Assembly (NCBI RefSeq): GCF_000384315.1
Contig: NZ_ARVW01000001.1
Coordinates: 7,051,001 to 7,115,000 of the forward strand
Source: Amycolatopsis nigrescens CSC17Ta-90
Lineage (GTDB): Bacteria > Actinomycetota > Actinomycetes > Mycobacteriales > Pseudonocardiaceae
Reading direction: 5' to 3'
Length of the DNA stretch: 64,000 bases
The position numbers and the translations under genes were made by a program. Below, in pieces: positions 18,325 to 27,544 of this stretch (its first letter is position 1; every line of letters begins with the position of its first letter). The notes below the pieces were generated by a model. The model had not been told where the DNA came from. It did no database searches and saw only the letters and a program-made list of their open reading frames with translations.

Positions 18325-19266
18325 TTACCACGATTCGATCAGCGGGACACCATGCTCCTGCCGCTGCCATTCCCCGGTGAGGCGACCGAGCCGGTCCGGG
18401 GCGGCGATGCCGCGCACGCCTGCGATCTTGTCGGCACGGATCTCCAGGATCACGACGCCCACGACCCGGTCGTCGAGCGTGACGAGCACGGCCGGGCAGC
18501 CGTTGACCACGACGGCATGCATCGAGGGCGAGCCACCGGCGAGTCTCCGCTTGGCCGGAGACGGTGTGAAGCCGGCCCGCATCGCGCCGGCGATCCGCTC
18601 CGGGGTTGAGTACCGGATCGGCTTCCCGGGCCGCCCGAACCCGGCGCCGTCGGAAGTGCCGGTCGCGTCGTCGGTCAGCAGCGCCACCAGCCGTTCGGTC
18701 CGGCCCGAGGAGGCGGCATCGACGAACGCCTCGACGATTCGACGCGCCGAGGCTTGGTCGATGCCGGTGTCGTTGCCGGCGGCGGCGATTCGACGCCGGG
18801 CTCGGTGGGTGTGTTGCTGACTCCCGGACTCGGTGATGCCGAGAATCTCGGCTATCTCGGCGTGGCTGTACGCAAAGGCCTCGTGCAGCACGTAAGCGGC
18901 CCGTTCGACCGGCGACAGGCGCTCCATGAGCGTCAGCACCGCCAGGGTCACCGATTCGCGCTGCTCGACGGTGTCGGCCGGGCCCAGCATCGGGTCGCCG
19001 TCGAGCAGTGGTTCGGGCATCCAGGCGCCGACCGCGCGTTCGCGCCGCACCTTCGCCGAACGGAGCCGGTCGAGCGCCAGGTTGGTGACGATCTTGGTCA
19101 GCCATGCCTCGGGCACCTCGACGTACTCCCGGTCGGCGGCCTGCCACCGCAGGAACGCGTCCTGCACCGTGTCCTCGGCGTCGGCGGCCGAGCCGAGCAG
19201 ACGGTAGGCGAGCGAGGCCAGCCGATTCCGGCTGGCCTCGAAACGCGCCACGGTGGCAGTGTCCAT
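18325..19266 (-). CDS. ECF41-type RNA polymerase sigma factor, copy 2
   Basis: A 313-residue paralogue of the sigma factor at 16068. Region 2 (LAYRLLGSAADAEDTVQDAFLRW), a linker with WMPEPLL, region 4 (LSPVERAAYVLHEAFAYSHAEIAEIL) and the SnoaL-like extension (SDGAGFGRPGKP) are all present. Near the end GIAAPDRL replaces the usual NPxK, a divergence in the motif that tunes ECF41 activity. It begins 10 nt after the second flavoprotein stop, so the pair is cotranscribed. Confidence 0.92.
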   Translation of the reverse strand: MDTATVARFEASRNRLASLAYRLLGSAADAEDTVQDAFLRWQAADREYVEVPEAWLTKIVTNLALDRLRSAKVRRERAVGAWMPEPLLDGDPMLGPADTVEQRESVTLAVLTLMERLSPVERAAYVLHEAFAYSHAEIAEILGITESGSQQHTHRARRRIAAAGNDTGIDQASARRIVEAFVDAASSGRTERLVALLTDDATGTSDGAGFGRPGKPIRYSTPERIAGAMRAGFTPSPAKRRLAGGSPSMHAVVVNGCPAVLVTLDDRVVGVVILEIRADKIAGVRGIAAPDRLGRLTGEWQRQEHGVPLIESW

Positions 19267-19276
19267 GAGCGCGACT

Positions 19277-20467
19277 CTATGCGCCGACCACGTCGGGCGA
19301 GTGCTCTCGGGTAGTGGCCAGGCGGTACTTGTGACTCGGCCTTCCGAGGGTCGGGTGGCTCAGTGTCCAGGGGTTGGCTCCGAGGATTGCCGACTTGACG
19401 CGCGCGGCCGTCCGGCCACGGAGGGCCCACGACTTCGATCGCGCGTCACCGTCGACCAGTTGGAAGAGCCCATCCTTCCGGCCGAGGCTGATGTGGTTGC
19501 CGACATACGACAGCGAGGTCGTCGAGATCTTGCGCCCGGTCAGGTCCCCGATGATCGCGGCCGTCGCCTGCATGCTGGTGAATCCCGCGGAAGCGCAGGA
19601 CATCGGCAACGGCCGACCGTTGTCGCCGATGACGAAGGCGCTGTCACCGGCAACGTAGACATCCGGGTGCGAGACCGACCGCATCTGACGGTCGACCGTG
19701 AGCTGGCCGTTGGTCACCACCTCGAGGCCGCTGGTGGCGGCAATCGGGTGCACGGCGAAGCCGGCGGCCCACACGGTCGCGTCGGAGGCGAAAGCGGTGC
19801 CGTCGGCGGCGACCGCCGCCGCCTTCTCGACGCGCTCGATGGTGGTGTGCTCGTGGACCGTGATCCCGAACCGGTCGAAGGCACGCAGCAGGTGACGGCG
19901 CGCCTTCGTGCCCAGCCAGCCGCCCAGTTCGCCACTGGTGGCCAGGTTAATCCGAAGCCCTGGACGGGATTCGGCGATCTCGGTGGCGGCCTCGATCGCG
20001 GTCAGGTTGCCGCCGACCACCAGCACCTTCCCGCCCTCGCCCAGCTCATCCAGGCGTGTGCGCAGGCGCAGTGCGGCCGGCCGCGCTGCCACGTGGAAGG
20101 CGTGCTCGTTGACGCCCGTAACGCCGTGGTCGGCGGCGGTGCTGCCGAGCGCGTAGAGGAGAGTGTCGTACTCGAGCCGGTCGATGCCCTCGCCGTCGGC
20201 GACTGTGACGGTCCGGCGCTCGGCGTCGACGTTGGTTACCCGCGCCAGTCGCAGCCGGATGCCGGTGCCCGCGAACACCTCCGCCAGCGGCCGGCGGCGG
20301 AGATCCTGCCCGGCGGCGAGCTGATGCAGGCGCAGCCGCTCGACGAAATCGGGTTCGGCGTTGACAACGGTGATCTCGAAGTCGTCGGCGTGAAGTTGGC
20401 GGGCCAGGTATCCGGCGGAGAAGGCTCCGGCGTATCCGGCCCCGAGGACGACGATGCGGTGCTGCAT
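19277..20467 (-). CDS. NAD(P)/FAD-dependent oxidoreductase, ECF41 partner 2
   Basis: A 396-residue flavoprotein, paralogous to the one at 17019, with GAGYAG at the N-terminus (IVVLGAGYAGAFSAGYLARQL), a second nucleotide fold (KVLVVGGNLTAIEAATEIAES) and YVAGDSAFV. The ATG at 20467 was chosen because the FAD fold begins four residues later; the open frame runs to 20659. It is the first gene of the second flavoprotein-ECF41 module. Confidence 0.9.
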   Translation of the reverse strand: MQHRIVVLGAGYAGAFSAGYLARQLHADDFEITVVNAEPDFVERLRLHQLAAGQDLRRRPLAEVFAGTGIRLRLARVTNVDAERRTVTVADGEGIDRLEYDTLLYALGSTAADHGVTGVNEHAFHVAARPAALRLRTRLDELGEGGKVLVVGGNLTAIEAATEIAESRPGLRINLATSGELGGWLGTKARRHLLRAFDRFGITVHEHTTIERVEKAAAVAADGTAFASDATVWAAGFAVHPIAATSGLEVVTNGQLTVDRQMRSVSHPDVYVAGDSAFVIGDNGRPLPMSCASAGFTSMQATAAIIGDLTGRKISTTSLSYVGNHISLGRKDGLFQLVDGDARSKSWALRGRTAARVKSAILGANPWTLSHPTLGRPSHKYRLATTREHSPDVVGA

Positions 20468-20499
20468 GAATCGCTCCTGTCTGGTTCGCGTGCACCCTG

Positions 20500-20526
20500 A
20501 ACGAGACAGCCCCCGAATTCCTGACA
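20500..20526 (-). promoter_or_regulatory. Candidate ECF41 promoter 2: TGTCAGG-N16-CGTT
   Basis: On the minus strand TGTCAGGA (20526-20519) is followed after 16 nt by CGTT (20503-20500), 33 nt before the flavoprotein start. The -35 octamer, spacing and distance to the gene match promoter 1, while the spacer sequences differ. This supports a shared, probably autoregulatory, sigma target. Confidence 0.45.
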
Positions 20527-20594
20527 GCACTGGCCAGTGACGTGGATCACCCTCGGAGGCTCGCTCCATGGCGGCCCGGCGCCCACTGCCGCGC

Positions 20595-20963
20595 TCACGG
20601 CCGCGCCAGCGCGGCCACGACCCGCGTGGCATCGCGGGTACTGACCACCAGTTCGTCATAACCGAGTTCCGCCGCGGCCGAGGAATCCAGGCCCAGCCGT
20701 ACCGCGGGCACCCAGCGGCGCACGCTGACGAATCGCTTCGTTCGGCTTCCCAAGCCCCATCGCCCGACCTTGAGCACCCCGGTGACCACCATCCCCGCGC
20801 GGGCGCCGGGCGTCACCGAGTGCCGCGTCGGACGCTCGACCCGGTCCGCGGCCAGCACCCGCTCGATCGGAACCACGATCCGGGTCCGCCCACCGGCGAA
20901 CAACCGCTCCCACCATGCCAGTTCTATCCGTACCGCCACGCTGTCGACCTGCACCGTCGCCAT
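20595..20963 (-). CDS. Small PH-like-domain protein of unknown function
   Basis: A 122-residue protein starting MATVQVDSVAVRIEL. Alternating beta-strand patterns (RIVVPIERVLAADRV, GLGSRTKRFVSVR, ELVVSTRDATRVVAAL) suggest a bacterial PH-like fold, but I recognise no named family. It is divergent from the HTH regulator at 21029. The short shared intergenic region contains a perfect palindrome, so the regulator may control it. Confidence 0.7.
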   Translation of the reverse strand: MATVQVDSVAVRIELAWWERLFAGGRTRIVVPIERVLAADRVERPTRHSVTPGARAGMVVTGVLKVGRWGLGSRTKRFVSVRRWVPAVRLGLDSSAAAELGYDELVVSTRDATRVVAALARP

Positions 20964-20994
20964 GCCGTCCCCCTCTAAGATGATCCCGACACCA

Positions 20995-21004
20995 GTATTA
21001 ATAC
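20995..21004. promoter_or_regulatory. Palindrome GTATTAATAC between divergent genes
   Basis: A 10-bp perfect palindrome in the 65-bp region between the PH-like gene and the HTH gene, followed 1 nt later by another palindrome, CATATG (21007-21012). This is the most AT-rich patch of the neighbourhood. It is a plausible operator for the adjacent regulator and may include the -10 elements. Confidence 0.45.
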
Positions 21005-21028
21005 CACATATGGAATCAATGGAGCCGG

Positions 21029-21559
21029 ATGTCTTCCGCGAAGAAGAAGTCACTGGCGGATTTGCTGCATCAGCCCGTCCGCTGGCGGATCACCCAGGCG
21101 CTCATCGGCCGCGAGCTGACCACGGCCGCGCTGGCCGAGCAGCTGCCCGATGTCCCGCACACCACCCTCTACCGCCACGTCGGCGTGCTGGTGGGAGCCG
21201 GTGTGCTCGTGGTGGTGGCCGAACGCAAGATACGCGGGACCGTCGAACGCACCTACCGGCTGAACGTCGACACGGCCGACGACGGGCGGGACGGGGTCGA
21301 TCCGGACCAGTTGCGCACCATGTTCACCGTGTTCGTCGCCGGTATCGCCGGCGACTTCGACCGCTACCTCGAGCGTGCGGACATCGACCCGGTCCGGGAC
21401 GGCATCGCGTTCCGGCAGGCCGCACTTTGGCTCGACGACAACGAGTTCGGCGAGTTCCTCACCCGGTTCGGCGAACTACTCGCGCGCTACGGCGAGCACG
21501 AACCCGGCCGCGGTCGCACCCGGCGCATTCTCTCCACCATCCTCATGCCGGATAGCTGA
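21029..21559 (+). CDS. Winged-helix transcriptional regulator (ArsR/PadR-like)
   Basis: A 176-residue protein with an N-terminal winged helix: LADLLHQPVRWRITQALIGRELTT, then LAEQLPDVPHTTLYRHVGVLVGAGVL, the recognition helix and wing. The C-terminal half (MFTVFVAGIAGDFDRYLERADIDP) is helical and probably holds the effector or dimer function. No metal-binding cysteines are visible. Divergent from the PH-like protein, which is its most likely target. Confidence 0.82.
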   Translation: MSSAKKKSLADLLHQPVRWRITQALIGRELTTAALAEQLPDVPHTTLYRHVGVLVGAGVLVVVAERKIRGTVERTYRLNVDTADDGRDGVDPDQLRTMFTVFVAGIAGDFDRYLERADIDPVRDGIAFRQAALWLDDNEFGEFLTRFGELLARYGEHEPGRGRTRRILSTILMPDS

Positions 21560-21606
21560 CCGGCCACTGGGCCGGCACCGGGAATGCTGCCCGATTCTCG
21601 GGCCGG

Positions 21607-21699
21607 TCAGCGTCCTTGGCGCCGGTGCGCCGCACGCAGGGCGAACATCGCCAGGACGAAGAGGGCGATGAGCGCGAGGGTGATGAGCAAGTCGGGCAC
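21607..21699 (-). CDS. Predicted 30-residue single-pass membrane peptide
   Basis: A GTG-start frame encodes 30 residues: one hydrophobic helix (LLITLALIALFVLAMFAL) followed by a basic tail (RAAHRRQGR). GAAGG lies 5 nt upstream of the start. It begins 65 nt after the stop of the ArsB-like carrier on the same strand. Size and layout recall small accessory membrane peptides such as KdpF, but no homology is claimed. Confidence 0.4.
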   Translation of the reverse strand: MPDLLITLALIALFVLAMFALRAAHRRQGR

Positions 21700-21764
21700 G
21701 GTGCCTTCACTTCGTTGTGGGCGCGCGATGGGGTGTCACGGCTGCCTGGGCGATTGTAGCTTTC

Positions 21765-23057
21765 TCAGCCGAGAACGAAATACCGCAGCCAGAGGTAGGG
21801 GGCGGCGATCACGATGGTGATCACGGTGACGAGCGCGCCTTTCTTGGTGAATTCCCAGAACGAGATGGGTGAGCCGGCGCGGGCGGCGATGCCGAGTACC
21901 ACCACGTTCGCGCTCGCGCCGACCGCGGTCATGTTGCCGCCGAAGTCCGCACCCAGTGCCAGTGACCACCACAACGCTTCCGAATGGGTCGGGTCGGCGA
22001 TGTTGTTCGTGAGTTCGAGAACCAGCGGGCTCATGGTGGCGACGTAGGGAATGTTGTCGATCACCCCGGACAGCAGTGCGGACACGCCGAGGATGAGCAT
22101 CACCGCGAGCAGTGCGTTACCGCCGGTGGCGTCCGCGGCCAGCCGTGCCAGGTTGCCGATCACCCCGGTCTTGACCAGCGCCCCGATCATCACGAACAAC
22201 CCCGCGAAGAACAGCAGTGTTTCCCACTCCACGCTGGCCAGGTAGTCCTTCGGCCTGGACCGGGAGATCAGCACCAGTACTCCGGCGCCGAGCAAGGCGA
22301 CCACCGACGGCTCGACGTGGAACACCGAGTGCCCGACGAACGCGATGAACACGCCGAGCAGCACCACGCCGCACTTGACCAGCAGCCCGCGGTCCTGGAT
22401 GGCCTCCCGCTCGTTGAGCGCCAGCACGTCCGCCACCCGATCGGGGTGCACGCGGAACGAGCCGCGGAACACCCAGGGCAGGATCAGGGTGAACACGATC
22501 AGCTCGATTGCCACGATCGGCGCCATGTTGACCAGGAAGTCGTTGAAGGTCAGCCCGGCCCGGCTGCCGATGATGATGTTCGGCGGATCCCCGATCAGCG
22601 TCGCCGCGCCTCCGATGTTGGATGCCAGCACCTCGGCGATCAGGAACGGCACCGGGTTGATGTCCAGCCGGTCGCAGACCAGCAGGGTCACCGGCGCGAT
22701 CAGCAACACGGTGGTGACGTTGTCCAGGAACGCCGACGCCACCGCGGTGATCAGCACCAGCAAGATCATCACCCGGCGGGGTGAGCCCTTGGCGCGCTTG
22801 GCGGCCCAGATCGCGACGAACTCGAACACCCCGGTCTTGCGCAGCACCCCGACGATGATCATCATGCCGAGCAGCAGGAAGATGACGTCCCAGTCGATCC
22901 CGGTTTCGTGGGAGTAGAACGCGTCCGCCGACCCGGTCACGCCCAGCGCGAGCACGATCCCGGCCCCGGTCAGCGCCACTGCGGTCTTCGGCAGCTTCTC
23001 GGTCGCGATGAACAGATAAGCCACCACGAACACGGCGACCGCGATGGTGCCGCTCAT
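21765..23057 (-). CDS. ArsB/CitM-family ion transporter (SLC13-like permease)
   Basis: A 430-residue permease with about eleven membrane helices. Conserved motifs include [36 protein letters not shown] and [14 protein letters not shown], the paired D-N signatures of the ion transporter superfamily (ArsB, NhaD, CitMHS). Family members export arsenite or exchange cations or carboxylates. The ion here cannot be read from sequence, and no ArsR/ArsC neighbours indicate arsenic. The CBS-domain gene 31 nt upstream is probably its regulatory partner. Confidence 0.9.
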   Translation of the reverse strand: MSGTIAVAVFVVAYLFIATEKLPKTAVALTGAGIVLALGVTGSADAFYSHETGIDWDVIFLLLGMMIIVGVLRKTGVFEFVAIWAAKRAKGSPRRVMILLVLITAVASAFLDNVTTVLLIAPVTLLVCDRLDINPVPFLIAEVLASNIGGAATLIGDPPNIIIGSRAGLTFNDFLVNMAPIVAIELIVFTLILPWVFRGSFRVHPDRVADVLALNEREAIQDRGLLVKCGVVLLGVFIAFVGHSVFHVEPSVVALLGAGVLVLISRSRPKDYLASVEWETLLFFAGLFVMIGALVKTGVIGNLARLAADATGGNALLAVMLILGVSALLSGVIDNIPYVATMSPLVLELTNNIADPTHSEALWWSLALGADFGGNMTAVGASANVVVLGIAARAGSPISFWEFTKKGALVTVITIVIAAPYLWLRYFVLG

Positions 23058-23088
23058 CGCGCGCGCGCCTCGACCCGCGCGTGCCCGC

Positions 23089-23535
23089 CTAGTGCGGGGC
23101 GAGCGCCAGCTGCAGCAGTCTCGACGCGGAGATCACGCCGATCAGGTCCTTGCCGTCCATCACGGCCACCAGCGGGCAGCGCAGCCTGGCCATCATCGCC
23201 GCCACCTCGACGATGGTGTCGTCGGAGTTCACCCGCGGCAGTTCGGAGGCTTCCTTCGGCAGCAGCGCACGTACTTTCTTGCCGCTCAGCTTGTCCGCGA
23301 TCCGGTCGGCCATCGACTCGTCGAGCACCCCGGCCAGCGACGGATCGTCCTGCACGTAACTGGGCACCAGGAACCGCACGACCTGCGAGGCAGGCAGTAC
23401 CGAGCACGGGCAACCCTTGTCGTCGGTCACCACGATCCCGGGCAGCCGATGCTCCGCGAGCAACCGTGCCGCGTCCAGCGCATCGGAGTCCAGGTCCACG
23501 ACCGGGTACTCCTCGGCCATCTGATCCGCGTGCAT
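23089..23535 (-). CDS. CBS-domain pair protein
   Basis: A 148-residue protein with two CBS motifs ([22 protein letters not shown] and [39 protein letters not shown]). CBS pairs bind adenosine nucleotides and regulate linked enzymes or transporters. It is first in a small operon with the ArsB-like carrier, so it may gate that carrier according to energy state. Confidence 0.88.
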   Translation of the reverse strand: MHADQMAEEYPVVDLDSDALDAARLLAEHRLPGIVVTDDKGCPCSVLPASQVVRFLVPSYVQDDPSLAGVLDESMADRIADKLSGKKVRALLPKEASELPRVNSDDTIVEVAAMMARLRCPLVAVMDGKDLIGVISASRLLQLALAPH

Positions 23536-23840
23536 CCGCCCAGATTACGGCGAATCGGTCATGCCCGCCGAGGTTCATCCACTGCTCCTGCCGATTTCTT
23601 TACGGTCGGCGATCCCGGGCAGTGGCGCACTCACGAGCGATACCAGCGCCATCGAACCTCCGCCCGTCGCGTGCAGCCTCGCCCCCGGCTGGGGACGAGG
23701 TGTGCCGACCAGGCTTCCCGGCGCTCCGTGCGTAAAGATGCCGCAAAGACCCGGCCGAAGGCAAACCGACAGGCCATGGAGCAGGTATCGAATCCGAACC
23801 CTCGATCAGGCGGCTGGAGCCGAGCTGGACGGTGTCCTGG
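23536..23840. other. Intergenic, no gene recognised
   Basis: About 305 bp between the CBS gene and the stop of the lipoprotein gene. Open frames here have no ribosome sites or family resemblance. I see no clear terminator hairpin or RNA gene. Confidence 0.5.
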
Positions 23841-24926
23841 TCAGCTGGCCGATTCGTGGAACGGGCGCAGGAAACGTTCCAGTGACTTGTTGTCGAGGCC
23901 AACGGCCACTGGCCTCAGGTAGTCCTGCATGTCGGAGGGGGTGCTGTTTTCGTCGCTGACCGTGCCCGGGATGCTGGACTCGCCCACTACCCGACCGGTG
24001 CGCGCTTCCCGGACGGTGACGAGATAGACGCTGTCGAAGACGTCGAACTCGTACGGAAGGCCGCTGCCGCCGCGCACAATGTCGAAGGTGTAGTTGCGGG
24101 TGACCTTGCGCCCGGTGTCGCGGGTGATGGTCGCGCGCACGCACACTACGAGCTGCGCCTGGTGTTCATCTTCGGGTTCCCAGTCGTAGGGCAGGCGGAA
24201 CTTGCCGTACAGGAACGTAGGGGGTTCGGCGTCCTTTATGCCCGCGTAGTCCGCCAGAACCATCGGATGGGGCCCGGGGCCGGTGAACGCGGGCGCGTCG
24301 CTGTTGAAGACATGAAGGTTCGGCGAACGACATGTCTCGGGGGGCACATAGGACCCCGACGCGATGGTCGAGACCGGCGCGGACGGCGCCGGCAGCGGCG
24401 CGAGCCGCCCGGAGGTCGGAGGGCCGCCGTCCCGGTCAGGCGGCCAGGTGCATGGCCCGGTCACGGTGATGGCGAACTGCGGGTTGTTCCGGGTCAGCCG
24501 TACGAGAACCTTGGTGCCGTCCGCGTTCGTACCGGCCAGCTCCCGGAATTCCCCGGACTGCCCTGTCTGCCACCGGGTCTCGCCGTCGTACAACCCGTCG
24601 AACTCGTTCCGTTGCAACCAAGGCTGCAGATCTTCGAAGAGTTTCTCGGCCTGGTCGCCCGCGGTCACCGTGGTCTCGGACCGGGGCACAACGCCCCAGG
24701 AGGGACCGTCTGCGCACCCTGCGGTTCGGGTGTGGGCGGGCACGGAGATCTGCGCGTCCGGTGCCAGCACGTGGGAAGCGAAGCGGTTCAGGTACTCGTC
24801 CAGCCGCTGTTCGAACTCGTGCGTAGTCACCGCGGGCGAGGGTGGTTCCGGTTCGGCGACTGTGCAGGCGGCCAGCACGATCACCGGCACGAGTAGCGCC
24901 CCGAGCTTCCCGCGGCGTGTACGCAT
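23841..24926 (-). CDS. Secreted lipoprotein of unknown function
   Basis: A 361-residue protein with a lipoprotein signal (VPVIVLAAC), start ATG 24926. A region near 25-120 (HEFEQRLDEYLNRFASHVLAPDAQI, ETTVTAGDQAEKLFEDLQPWLQRN) precedes a proline-rich linker at about 160-185. A second beta-rich domain (YGKFRLPYDWEPEDEHQAQLVVCVRATI) follows. Five or so cysteines suggest disulfides outside the cell. No family recognised. The frame continues to 25118, but the lipobox fixes the start. Confidence 0.78.
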   Translation of the reverse strand: MRTRRGKLGALLVPVIVLAACTVAEPEPPSPAVTTHEFEQRLDEYLNRFASHVLAPDAQISVPAHTRTAGCADGPSWGVVPRSETTVTAGDQAEKLFEDLQPWLQRNEFDGLYDGETRWQTGQSGEFRELAGTNADGTKVLVRLTRNNPQFAITVTGPCTWPPDRDGGPPTSGRLAPLPAPSAPVSTIASGSYVPPETCRSPNLHVFNSDAPAFTGPGPHPMVLADYAGIKDAEPPTFLYGKFRLPYDWEPEDEHQAQLVVCVRATITRDTGRKVTRNYTFDIVRGGSGLPYEFDVFDSVYLVTVREARTGRVVGESSIPGTVSDENSTPSDMQDYLRPVAVGLDNKSLERFLRPFHESAS

Positions 24927-25136
24927 CACCGAGCACCTTTCACGATCCGGCAGCTGCAAGAGGTGTTCCGTCCACCATCGTCGGTTCGGCCGGGACTGGT
25001 CCCAAGCCGCTGCGAGATCCTGTGGCCACCGTATGCCAGGGAAAGGGGCGTCGTGTCCGGGTTGGTGCCACCGAGGCTGGCGGATCGTCGTGAAACGGAG
25101 TTCGAACGCATCATGCATCCGCGCCGTTGTCTGGTG

Positions 25137-25799
25137 TCAGGGATTCCGTGGGTCCGGCTGGCTTCCTGGCGTCTGCGGGCTGGCGTGCCCGATGACGCAG
25201 GGAGACGAGGGTGCCTTCGCGGACGGGAAGCGAAAATGCCGGATCTGGTCGATGGTGAACCCGGCTTCGGCGATCGTGCGGTCGGTCGGTTTGCTGACGT
25301 GGCAGCCACCCGCCAGGTATGGCCAAAGTAGATCGACGGCGCGCTGATAACGCGCGAACCCCTGTTCGTGCGCGCGAATGTGTTCGTAGAACCGCAGTTC
25401 CCCCTCCGGGCGCAGCACTCGCCGGGCTTCTCCGAGTGCTGCCGTGGGATCGGAAATCGAGCACAGCACCAGTGAGGTCACTACGACGTCGAAGGAGGCG
25501 TCCTCGGCGGGCAGTTCTTCGGCGACACCATCGACCACGGTGATGGGTACAGTGCTGATCCTGGCCGCTTTCTCTGCTTGTGCTCGGAGTGCGGGCTCTG
25601 GTTCCACCGCGACCACCTCGGTGACCGTGTGCGGGTAGTGCGGGAAGTTGACGCCGTGGCCGGCGCCCACTTCGATCACTCGGCCGGTGACTCCGGCCAG
25701 CAGTTCGGCGCGATGCTCTGCGGCGCCGTGGGTTTCGGCCCAGGCAGCGATGCGCGGATACATCCGCGCGAACAGCGGGTGGCGGTTCGTGGGGCTCAT
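25137..25799 (-). CDS. SAM-dependent methyltransferase, class I
   Basis: A 220-residue Rossmann methyltransferase with motif I VIEVGAGHGVNFPHYP, an acidic residue after strand 2 (VVAVEPEP) and motif post-II VDGVAEELPAEDASFDVVVTSLVLCSI, like the METTL7/UbiE group. Substrate unknown. It is divergent from the YCII-ECF42 operon and shares its 103-bp promoter region. Confidence 0.85.
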   Translation of the reverse strand: MSPTNRHPLFARMYPRIAAWAETHGAAEHRAELLAGVTGRVIEVGAGHGVNFPHYPHTVTEVVAVEPEPALRAQAEKAARISTVPITVVDGVAEELPAEDASFDVVVTSLVLCSISDPTAALGEARRVLRPEGELRFYEHIRAHEQGFARYQRAVDLLWPYLAGGCHVSKPTDRTIAEAGFTIDQIRHFRFPSAKAPSSPCVIGHASPQTPGSQPDPRNP

Positions 25800-25834
25800 C
25801 GAATCTCCTTTGCGCGGCCGGTGGTGCTGTGGGG

Positions 25835-25861
25835 TGTCGAGATACGGTCGGTCTGTTCGTC
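25835..25861 (+). promoter_or_regulatory. Candidate ECF42 promoter TGTCGA-N17-CGTC
   Basis: TGTCGAGA (from 25835) and CGTC (25858-25861), 17 nt apart, lie 41 nt before the YCII gene. The ECF42 consensus I recall from actinobacteria is TGTCGA in the -35 and CGTC or similar in the -10, upstream of the DGPF/YCII gene. Position and sequence both fit autoregulation. Confidence 0.6.
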
Positions 25862-25902
25862 ATTCTCTTCGACCGAACTGAACCAGGTGAGATGGAGGGC
25901 AT

Positions 25903-26289
25903 GTGCAGTACATGCTGTTGATCTACAACTGCGTCCGGCCCGAACCCGGCGATCCGGGTTTCGGCGAGGCGCTGGCCAGGGTGAACGCGTTCGCTGACGA
26001 GTGCCGGCGACGGGGTGTGTTCGTGGCGGGTCATCCGCTGCAGGCCGAGCACACCGCTACCACCGTGAGCGTGCGGGACGGGCGGACGATGATCACCGAC
26101 GGCCCGTTCGCCGAGACCCATGAGCACCTGGGTGGTGCCTATGTCCTCGACTGCCGCGACCTGGACGAGGCGCTGGAGCTGGCCGCGTTGTGCCCGATGG
26201 CCGAACAGGGCTCGATCGAGGTGCGGCCGATCGCCGGCGTGCCTGGGCTGGACCACACGTCGTCGGAGCTGGCGGCCACCGGCGAATGA
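25903..26289 (+). CDS. YCII-related (DGPF) protein
   Basis: A 128-residue protein of the YCII/DGPF family. The defining motif is visible as [34 protein letters not shown] start at 25903 with GGAGG just upstream. DGPF proteins are the standard genomic partner of ECF42 sigma factors, and here the sigma gene begins 7 nt after the stop. The biochemical role of the family is not settled. Confidence 0.9.
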   Translation: MQYMLLIYNCVRPEPGDPGFGEALARVNAFADECRRRGVFVAGHPLQAEHTATTVSVRDGRTMITDGPFAETHEHLGGAYVLDCRDLDEALELAALCPMAEQGSIEVRPIAGVPGLDHTSSELAATGE

Positions 26290-26296
26290 GCCGGGT

Positions 26297-27544
26297 ATGA
26301 CGGTCTCGCCCGCGGTGGCGGTGGAGCGGGTCTACCGCGAGCATCGTGCCCGGATGCTTGCCGCGCTGATCCGTGTTCTCGGGGACTTCGAGCTCGCGGA
26401 GGACGCGCTGCAGGACGCCTGCGCGCTGGCGCTGCGCAAGTGGGGCGACACCGTGCCCGATGACCCGGTCGCGTGGCTGCTGACCGCGGCCCGCAACTGC
26501 GCGATCGACCGGCTCCGGCGGGCCCGGCTCGGCCGGGAGAAGCTGGCCCAGCTCGGCGGCCAGCCGGAGGTGGAGATGACGATGGCGAGCTTCGGCGAGG
26601 ACAGCCTGCGCGGTGTGGGTGACGAGCGGCTGAGCCTGATCTTCACCTGCTGTCACCCGGCCCTGGCCGAGGACGCGCGGGTGGCGCTGACGTTGCAGGC
26701 CGTGGTCGGGCTGACCGCGGGGCAGATCGCCCGGACGTTCCTGGTCGGCGAGTCCACCTTGGCGCAACGCCTGGTGCGGGCGAAACGGAAGATCCGCGAC
26801 GCCGGCATCAGCCTCGAGGTCCCGTCGGACCAGCTGCTGCCCGAGCGGCTTTCCGGGGTGCTCGCCGTGGTGTACCTGATCTTCACCCAGGGCTACACCG
26901 CCGACCACGGCCGGCCCGAGCACCACGCCCTGCGGCTGGAGGCGATCCGGCTCGGCAGGCTGATCGCCACCTTGATGCCCGACGAACCCGAAGCGCTCGG
27001 GCTGGTCGCGTTGTTGCTGTTGCACGACTCCCGCTCCGCCGTCCGCTACGACCCGGCCGGCGACGTGGTGCTGCTGGAAGACCAGGACCGTTCCCGCTGG
27101 GACCACGCGGAGATCGCCGAAGCCGTCCGGCTCCTGGATCGGGCGCTGCGGCTGGGGAGACCGGGGCCGTACCAGCTGCAGGCCGCGATCGCCGCGCTGC
27201 ATGCCCAAGCCTCCTCGGCCGACCGGACGGACTGGCCGCGCATCGCCGCTCTCTACTCCGAACTGCTCGCGGCGGCACCGTCACCGGTCGTGGCGCTGAA
27301 CCACGCGGTCGCCGTGGCCATGGCCACCACCCCGGCCGACGGGCTGGCGCTGATCGACCGGATCGACGGGCTCGACCACTACCACCTGCTGCACGCCGCC
27401 CGCGCGGACCTGCTGCGCCGGCTCGGCCGGACCGAGAGCGCCGCGGTCGCGTACCGGCGAGCGCACGAGCTTGCCACCAACCCCGCAGACCGGCGCTTCC
27501 TGGCCACCCGCCTGCTCGCCCTCGACACCCCGGAGTCGCCATGA
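26297..27544 (+). CDS. ECF42-type RNA polymerase sigma factor with TPR-like C-terminus (DUF6596)
   Basis: A 415-residue sigma factor. Region 2 ([26 protein letters not shown]) and region 4 ([36 protein letters not shown]) are followed by about 230 residues of helical repeats ([37 protein letters not shown]). That long extension defines ECF42, where the C-terminus is needed for activity and no anti-sigma factor exists. It is cotranscribed with the DGPF gene. ATG 26297 gives the family's usual N-terminus. Confidence 0.93.
   Translation: MTVSPAVAVERVYREHRARMLAALIRVLGDFELAEDALQDACALALRKWGDTVPDDPVAWLLTAARNCAIDRLRRARLGREKLAQLGGQPEVEMTMASFGEDSLRGVGDERLSLIFTCCHPALAEDARVALTLQAVVGLTAGQIARTFLVGESTLAQRLVRAKRKIRDAGISLEVPSDQLLPERLSGVLAVVYLIFTQGYTADHGRPEHHALRLEAIRLGRLIATLMPDEPEALGLVALLLLHDSRSAVRYDPAGDVVLLEDQDRSRWDHAEIAEAVRLLDRALRLGRPGPYQLQAAIAALHAQASSADRTDWPRIAALYSELLAAAPSPVVALNHAVAVAMATTPADGLALIDRIDGLDHYHLLHAARADLLRRLGRTESAAVAYRRAHELATNPADRRFLATRLLALDTPESP

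Noticed and set aside
23780..23840. Stretch resembling a tRNA T-arm (GGTTCGGATTC on the minus strand)
   Set aside because: No acceptor stem, anticodon arm or CCA-adjacent pairing could be fitted.
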